Below are positions 58,649 to 64,000 of a stretch of 64,000 bases of DNA, piece after piece. Source of the stretch: Yersinia artesiana (GTDB lineage: Bacteria > Pseudomonadota > Gammaproteobacteria > Enterobacterales > Enterobacteriaceae). Under the pieces are notes generated by a model that was not told where the DNA came from, searched no databases, and worked only from the letters and a program-made list of their open reading frames with translations. Numbering within the stretch: the first letter of the stretch is position 1; every line of letters starts with the position of its first letter. Position numbers and translations under genes: made by a program. Where the stretch lies: NCBI RefSeq assembly GCF_902726545.1, contig NZ_CACVAD010000002.1, positions 1 to 64,000 on the forward strand. Direction: 5' to 3'.

Positions 58649-61344
58649 TTTTCAGCATCGATATTTTCACCTTCAATTTCCGGCGCTTTCTCCAGTGGCA
58701 AGGTAAAGTGGAAACTTGCGCCCCCCTCTTGATTCTTTTCAACCCAGATGCGCCCACCGTGTACATCAATAATGGCACGACAAATGGCTAAACCCAAGCC
58801 CACCCCTGGAATCGCTGACTCTTTGTTACCACGAGAAAATTTGTCAAAAATCAGTTGTTCCTGCCCAACCGTGACTCCAGGGCCATTATCCCAGACTTCG
58901 ACATTGAGCCACTCACCTTGCACGGTGGCGCGAATCCCTAGCAATGCGTCGTAACCGGCGTATTTATGGGCATTTTCCAGTAGATTGATAAATACCCGCT
59001 CCAGCAAGCTGCCATCACAATTGATCAACACCATTTCATCCGGTAACTCGACACGAATGTGATGATGATTCAAAGCAGTTTCCAGCATATGTAACGCGCT
59101 GCCGACGATCTCTTCCAGTGATTGCCACTCTTTGCGCAGATTAAATCCACCCGATTGGATGCGCGCCATATCAAGCAAATTGTTGACCAGCCGGGTGGTG
59201 CTTAGCACTTGCTGGCGGATTTGGTTTGCTTGTGGCGCGTGGCGTGAACCTTCAGCGGCCAGGTCGAGAGTCAGGATTTCCGCCTGACCGAATAGCACTG
59301 TCAGCGGCGTACGTAAATCATGAGAAAGTGCTGCCAGCAGAGAATTACGCAGTTGCTCGCGTTCCGCATCCAGCTTGGCCAGTTCGGCGCTGCGGGCCAG
59401 ATGCAACCTTTCTAATGCGTTGGCAATCAGGTTGGTAAAGGTTTGCAGCAAACGCTGTTGCTCCGGCACCATGAGCTGGCGCAGGTTAGCCGGCTCAATC
59501 GCCAGTACACCATAAGTTTGTTTAGCTGCGGTGAGCGGCAGTAATTGATAAGGCACTCCCGGCAAGGTGTCGGTGCCCGCGCCAGCGGGTGCACCGTTGT
59601 TAAAGCTCCAGCGGGCAATGGCCTCATCAACGGAAAGTGCACCGCCTTCGTCGGTGGCGATTTGTTGCAAACGCCCATCCTCTTGTGGCAGTAACAGGTC
59701 AGTTTTGGCCTGAAAACTGCTGGAGAGAAAATGACGGCTGGTTTTGGCAATATCCGCTGGGGTGAGGGCGCGGCTTAATCCTCGAGACATTTCATACAGA
59801 TGTCGCGCACGTTGCTCGCGGTAACGGGCAATTCTGGCTTGATAACGCACGCCAGCAGTCAAGTTCCCCACCACGATACCGACAATCAGCATGACAGCAA
59901 AAGTCAGCAAATATTGCACGTCAGTGACCGCCAGCGACCAGTGTGGCTGGACAAAGAACAGATCGAAACTGGCAACATTGATAACAGCCGCCAATACCGA
60001 AGGCCAGCGGCCATAAAACAGCGCAATAATGACCACGCCCAACAAGTAAACCATCACCAGGTTGGCTTGGTCGAATCCCGGTATTAGCCATTGCGATAAT
60101 ATGGTGATCAGCGCGCATAAGCCGATGGCGGCGGCACAGCCGCGTAATTGCATGCGCCACTTGTCAGTGAAAGTACGCGAGTCCGTCTCTTTCACTGCAT
60201 TGGTCGGGTTATCGCCCTCCAGCGCAATAATCACCAAATCTAAATCTGGCCCGAGTTTCCCCAAGCGGTCAGCAAAGCTGCCACGTAATTTCCAGTGTTT
60301 TTCCGCACGGCGGCCAATAATGATTTTGCCCAAATTATGTTCGCGGGCGTAACATAATATCGCCTGTTCTTCGCAGGCCTCAGATAAGGTTGCCGTTTCA
60401 GCCCCCAGCTCTTGCGCCAGTTTGAGGATACGCAAAATAGCACGGCGTTTGGCCTCCGGCAGGCGGTGTAGCCGTGGGGTCTCAACATAGACTGCATGCC
60501 AGATACATCCCAGCCGTGCCGCCAGTCGGGCAGCCGTTCGTACCAGTTTTTCATTGCCGCTATTATGGCCGATACACAATAAGATGGCATCGCGGGTGTG
60601 CCAAACCCGCTCGCGCCCTTGTGTGTCGCGAAAGGCACGCATTTGGTCGTCGACCCGATCAGCAGTACGGCGCAGGGCCAGCTCGCGTAATGCAATCAGG
60701 TTGCCTTTGCGAAAGAAATGCTCAATAGCCCGTTCCGCCTGCCCAGGGATGTACACTTTGCCTTCATTGAGGCGCTGGCGCAGGTCATCGGGGGGAAGGT
60801 CGACCAACACCACTTCCGTCGCTTCATCAAACATATGGTCAGGCACGGTTTCCCGTACCCGAATACCGGTTATCCCTCCGACTACATCATTCAGGCTTTC
60901 CAAATGCTGCACATTGACGGTGGTGAGCACATCAATACCGGCATCCAACAGCTCTTCCACATCTTGCCAGCGCTTTGGGTGGCGCGAGCCATGCGCATTG
61001 CTGTGTGCCAGTTCATCCATCAGGATCAAGGCTGGGTGGCGGGCGAGGGCCGCATCCAAATCAAACTCGCGCACCTGGCGATTGCGGTGATGAATCCGCT
61101 TTGGTGGCAGGATATCCAGCCCTTCCAGCAATGCGGCCGTTTCGCTGCGTCCGTGAGTTTCTACCACGCCGACCAACACATCCAGCCCCTGAGCACGCAG
61201 ACGCTGGGCTTCTTGTAGCATGGCGTAGGTTTTGCCTACCCCCGCGCAAGCCCCAAAAAAGACTTTTAGCCGACCGCGAGACTTTTCATTCGCAACGGCA
61301 AGCAGGCTGTCAGGGTTTGGGCGGGTTGGTTCTGCATCCACCAT
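58645..61344 (-). CDS. kdpD: Potassium sensor histidine kinase KdpD
   Basis: This 899-residue kinase has an N-terminal KdpD domain with Walker A 'GACAGVGKTYAM' near 31, a universal-stress-like domain (about 250-375), four close membrane helices (about 400-500), a GAF-like region, the phospho-His in 'ALSHDLRTPLTVLFGQ' and a HATPase with 'GPGVTVGQEQLIFDKF' and 'GVGLGLAI'. It senses low potassium or turgor stress and controls KdpE. It follows kdpC by 9 bases. Confidence 0.97.
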   Translation of the reverse strand: MVDAEPTRPNPDSLLAVANEKSRGRLKVFFGACAGVGKTYAMLQEAQRLRAQGLDVLVGVVETHGRSETAALLEGLDILPPKRIHHRNRQVREFDLDAALARHPALILMDELAHSNAHGSRHPKRWQDVEELLDAGIDVLTTVNVQHLESLNDVVGGITGIRVRETVPDHMFDEATEVVLVDLPPDDLRQRLNEGKVYIPGQAERAIEHFFRKGNLIALRELALRRTADRVDDQMRAFRDTQGRERVWHTRDAILLCIGHNSGNEKLVRTAARLAARLGCIWHAVYVETPRLHRLPEAKRRAILRILKLAQELGAETATLSEACEEQAILCYAREHNLGKIIIGRRAEKHWKLRGSFADRLGKLGPDLDLVIIALEGDNPTNAVKETDSRTFTDKWRMQLRGCAAAIGLCALITILSQWLIPGFDQANLVMVYLLGVVIIALFYGRWPSVLAAVINVASFDLFFVQPHWSLAVTDVQYLLTFAVMLIVGIVVGNLTAGVRYQARIARYREQRARHLYEMSRGLSRALTPADIAKTSRHFLSSSFQAKTDLLLPQEDGRLQQIATDEGGALSVDEAIARWSFNNGAPAGAGTDTLPGVPYQLLPLTAAKQTYGVLAIEPANLRQLMVPEQQRLLQTFTNLIANALERLHLARSAELAKLDAEREQLRNSLLAALSHDLRTPLTVLFGQAEILTLDLAAEGSRHAPQANQIRQQVLSTTRLVNNLLDMARIQSGGFNLRKEWQSLEEIVGSALHMLETALNHHHIRVELPDEMVLINCDGSLLERVFINLLENAHKYAGYDALLGIRATVQGEWLNVEVWDNGPGVTVGQEQLIFDKFSRGNKESAIPGVGLGLAICRAIIDVHGGRIWVEKNQEGGASFHFTLPLEKAPEIEGENIDAEK

Positions 61345-61353
61345 GTTATGTCC

Positions 61354-61974
61354 TTAAGATTTTGTCGAAGTCGCCGGGACTTTCACATGGCTTTGGGCAT
61401 CCAGCGCCATATTCAGGTTCAGTACGTTGACCACAGATTCACCAAAGAAATTAGGTGTCGCTTTTTGTACATTGTTATCAATCAACTGTTTCACCTCAGA
61501 CAGCGGCATCTGGCGAATACTGGCAATGCGCGGCGCTTGATAATAGGCCGCTTCCAGTGAAATTTGCGGATCGAGGCCACTGGCGGAAGCGGTCACCAGA
61601 TCAACTGGCACCGGCCCTGTTTGCGTCGGGTTTGCCTGGCGCAGTAATTTCACGCGCTCAGTGATAGCTTTATCCAGTTCTGGGTTGCTGATAGCCAGAT
61701 TGCTGCCACCGGATGCCATTGGATTATAAGGCATATCAGCTGTCACGGATGGGCGTCCGGAAAAATACCCCGGTTGGGTAAAGTTTTGGCCGATCAAACT
61801 GGAGCCGACCACTTCATCACCCAGCATAACCAGTGATCCGTTCGCTTGCTGTGAAAACATCAGTTTAGCCAGCCCGGTGGTCAGCAGAGGATAAGCTATT
61901 CCGGTGATAAGTGTCAGTAATATCAGTAACACCAGAGCTGGGCGCAGGTATGACATATTGGTGATCGATGACAT
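61354..61974 (-). CDS. kdpC: Potassium-transporting ATPase subunit KdpC
   Basis: This 206-residue subunit has one N-terminal membrane helix (about 10-32) and a periplasmic domain with 'GSSLIGQNFTQPGYFSGRPS' and 'NPMASGGSNLAISNPELDKAI'. It stabilises the KdpFABC pump. The ATG at 61974 has a 'gaggt' ribosome-binding site; an internal Met at 61956 fits the E. coli start but lacks one. Confidence 0.95.
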   Translation of the reverse strand: MSSITNMSYLRPALVLLILLTLITGIAYPLLTTGLAKLMFSQQANGSLVMLGDEVVGSSLIGQNFTQPGYFSGRPSVTADMPYNPMASGGSNLAISNPELDKAITERVKLLRQANPTQTGPVPVDLVTASASGLDPQISLEAAYYQAPRIASIRQMPLSEVKQLIDNNVQKATPNFFGESVVNVLNLNMALDAQSHVKVPATSTKS

Positions 61975-62055
61975 CTTCTATTACCTCAATTTGAGTCTTA
62001 TAACCGGCCACCGTCAAAGCGCGGTGACCATTGCAAGATATTGTTAGTCGGGCAG

Positions 62056-64000
62056 TTAACTCATTATCAACGCGGTCAGCACCAGGTCGATGAGTTTGAT
62101 ACCGACAAATGGCACCAATAAGCCACCCAAACCATAAATCCACAGATTACGGCGCAGTAGGGCGGCGGCGCTCATCGCCTTATAACTGACCCCTTTTAGG
62201 GCCAACGGAATCAAGAACACGATGATCAGCGCATTAAAGATTACCGCCGACAATATTGCTGAGGCCGGTGAGTGCAACTGCATCACATTCAGGGCGTTGA
62301 GCTGTGGGTAAGTCGCCGCAAATGCAGCCGGAATAATGGCAAAATATTTGGCGACGTCGTTGGCAATACTGAAGGTGGTCAATGAGCCACGGGTCATCAA
62401 CATCTGCTTGCCGATATGCACCACTTCAATCAACTTGGTCGGGTTAGAGTCCAAATCCACCATGTTGCCCGCCTCTTTGGCGGCTTGAGTCCCTGAGTTC
62501 ATTGCCACCGCCACGTCAGCTTGTGCCAGCGCCGGTGCGTCGTTGGTACCATCGCCGGTCATTGCGACCAGTCGGCCTTCTGCTTGATATTGACGAATCA
62601 ATGCCAATTTGGCTTCCGGTGTCGCTTCGGCCAGAAAATCATCCACGCCCGCTTCAGCCGCAATCGCCGCTGCTGTTAGCCGGTTATCGCCGGTGATCAT
62701 CACGGTTTTAATGCCCATTTTACGTAGTTCCGCAAAACGTTCTTTAATGCCACCTTTAACAATATCTTTTAGTGCAACCACACCCAGCACCCGTGGGCCA
62801 TCAGCGACTACCAATGGCGTCCCCCCGGTGCGCGCGACACTTTCTACGGCATCTTCTACCGCGCGTGGGAAGTGGCCCTGATTGGATTCCACATGACGGC
62901 GAATAGCATCGACAGCCCCTTTGCGAATCATCCGATCCTGAACATTGACACCACTCATCCGCGTTTGCGCTGAGAAGGGCACAAAGGTGGCATTCAGGCT
63001 GTGCAAGTCGCGTTCGCGCAAGTTAAAGCGCTGTTTCGCCAGCACCACAATGCTGCGGCCTTCCGGGGTTTCGTCGGCCAGAGATGAGAGTTGCGCGGCA
63101 TCCGCGAGTTGTTGCTCGGTAACACCTGGTGCCGGTAAAAACTCGGATGCCTGGCGGTTACCCAAAGTGATGGTGCCGGTTTTATCCAGCAGCAGCACAT
63201 CAACATCTCCTGCCGCTTCAACTGCGCGCCCGCTGGTGGCGATGACGTTAGCCCCCAGCATGCGGCTCATCCCGGCGACACCAATGGCAGAGAGCAACCC
63301 GCCGATGGTGGTTGGGATCAGGCAAACCAACAGTGCCACCAACACGGTGATAGTGACCGGTGAGCCGGCTTGATTAGCCTCAACACTGAAGACTGAGAAT
63401 GGATACAACGTCGCGGTAGCCAGTAAGAAGACGATGGTCAGTGCCACCAGCAAAATGGTCAATGCCACTTCGTTGGGGGTTTTGCGCCGTTTCGCGCCTT
63501 CAACCATAGCAATCATTCTGTCGAGGAAAGTCTCGCCGGGGTTGACGCTGCACTCGACTACCAGCCAGTCTGACAGCACGCGAGTACCGCCGGTAACGGA
63601 GGAGAAGTCGCCGCCGGATTCGCGGATAACCGGCGCAGATTCACCGGTAATGGCGCTTTCATCGACTGAGGCACCGCCTTCCAATACTTCGCCGTCACAA
63701 GGTACGGTGTCGCCCGCTTCAATCAGTACCACATCGCCTTTGCGCAGGCTGTCGGCAGAAACTTTCTCTTGCGGCGCATCAAAGCGGGCTGCGGACAGTT
63801 TTTTCGCCCAACTGGTTTTTTTCACGCCACGCAGGCTTTCGGCTTGCGCTTTACTGCGCCCCTCGGCCAGTGCTTCAGCAAAGTTGGCAAACAGTACGGT
63901 AAACCACAGCCACAAGGCAACACTGCCGGTAAACAGGGCGCTGCCGGTGGTTTGTCCGCTTAAAATAGCCAGCCAAATCAGGGTAGTCAGCCCACTGCCC
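62056..64000 (-). CDS. kdpB: Potassium-transporting P-type ATPase subunit KdpB, N-terminus beyond window
   Basis: The frame is open from the stop at 62056 to the window edge, giving about 648 residues; E. coli KdpB has about 680, so a short N-terminal part is missing. P-type ATPase motifs: 'TGES', phosphorylated Asp in '[11 protein letters not shown]', '[21 protein letters not shown]'. It hydrolyses ATP to drive potassium entry through KdpA, whose gene should lie to the right. kdpC starts 81 bases downstream. Confidence 0.97.
   Translation of the reverse strand, partial: GSGLTTLIWLAILSGQTTGSALFTGSVALWLWFTVLFANFAEALAEGRSKAQAESLRGVKKTSWAKKLSAARFDAPQEKVSADSLRKGDVVLIEAGDTVPCDGEVLEGGASVDESAITGESAPVIRESGGDFSSVTGGTRVLSDWLVVECSVNPGETFLDRMIAMVEGAKRRKTPNEVALTILLVALTIVFLLATATLYPFSVFSVEANQAGSPVTITVLVALLVCLIPTTIGGLLSAIGVAGMSRMLGANVIATSGRAVEAAGDVDVLLLDKTGTITLGNRQASEFLPAPGVTEQQLADAAQLSSLADETPEGRSIVVLAKQRFNLRERDLHSLNATFVPFSAQTRMSGVNVQDRMIRKGAVDAIRRHVESNQGHFPRAVEDAVESVARTGGTPLVVADGPRVLGVVALKDIVKGGIKERFAELRKMGIKTVMITGDNRLTAAAIAAEAGVDDFLAEATPEAKLALIRQYQAEGRLVAMTGDGTNDAPALAQADVAVAMNSGTQAAKEAGNMVDLDSNPTKLIEVVHIGKQMLMTRGSLTTFSIANDVAKYFAIIPAAFAATYPQLNALNVMQLHSPASAILSAVIFNALIIVFLIPLALKGVSYKAMSAAALLRRNLWIYGLGGLLVPFVGIKLIDLVLTALIMS

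Noticed and set aside
60554-61218. Two long antisense frames opposite kdpD
   Set aside because: Typical shadows in GC-rich coding sequence, without ribosome-binding sites or recognisable domains.

Overview
The window is a chromosomal segment of an enterobacterium, almost certainly a Yersinia of the enterocolitica-like group. The core gene order matches the E. coli K-12 interval from cspE to kdp (cspE-crcB ... tatE-lipA-lipB-ybeD-dacA-rlpA-mrdB-mrdA-rlmH-rsfS-nadD-holA-lptE-leuS-ybeL-gltLKJI-lnt-corC-ybeY-ybeZ-miaB-ubiF-tRNAs-asnB-nagDCAB-nagE-glnS-chiPQ-fur-fldA-ybfE-ybfF-seqA-pgm-kdpEDCB). Three ERIC-type intergenic repeats and protein details such as the LipB and NadD N-termini (recalled, not searched) point to Yersinia. 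The species cannot be fixed by eye.

Layout. Positions 1-2013 look like an accessory, AT-rich patch: a truncated acyltransferase-3-like membrane protein, a LuxR/RcsA-type regulator with a degenerate receiver, and a cold-shock-domain protein with an unknown C-terminal half. From 2.2 to 19 kb is a housekeeping block: CspE, the fluoride channel, an AdrA-like diguanylate cyclase, TatE, lipoate synthesis (lipA, lipB), cell elongation and wall genes (dacA, rlpA, mrdB, mrdA), ribosome maturation (rlmH, rsfS), then nadD, holA, lptE and leuS. From 19 to 24.5 kb lie ybeL, the glutamate/aspartate importer gltIJKL and a flavin-binding protein. From 24.4 to 31.7 kb lie lnt-corC-ybeY-ybeZ-miaB and the divergent ubiF. 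A six-gene Met/Leu/Gln tRNA operon with a well-formed promoter follows at 31.9-32.5 kb.

From 32.9 to 48.6 kb the theme is amino-sugar and nitrogen metabolism: asnB, the nagBACD operon divergent from nagE, glnS, and a chitin-oligosaccharide module chiP-chiQ-chb. ChiP (outer-membrane porin), Chb (N-acetylhexosaminidase), NagE (uptake and phosphorylation), NagA and NagB form one route from chitobiose to fructose-6-phosphate. Sites resembling NagC operators lie at both nagB/nagE and chiP, and the chiP ribosome-binding site matches the complement of the ChiX small RNA. From 48.8 to 56 kb are fur, fldA, a sigma-28-type chemoreceptor gene, ybfE, ybfF, seqA and pgm. The pgm-kdpE gap, which in E. coli holds potE-speF, instead carries an orphan RTX-repeat protein and a small EamA-type membrane protein. 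The window ends inside kdpB of the kdp potassium-ATPase operon.

The most interesting items are: a sigma-54-type promoter with upstream NtrC-like sites in front of asnB; the orphan RTX protein; a large palindromic element between two similar hairpins downstream of asnB; an enlarged ERIC that appears to supply the nadD stop codon; the ChiX target site; and the cold-shock-domain fusion protein. No CRISPR array, prophage, transposase or integrase was seen.
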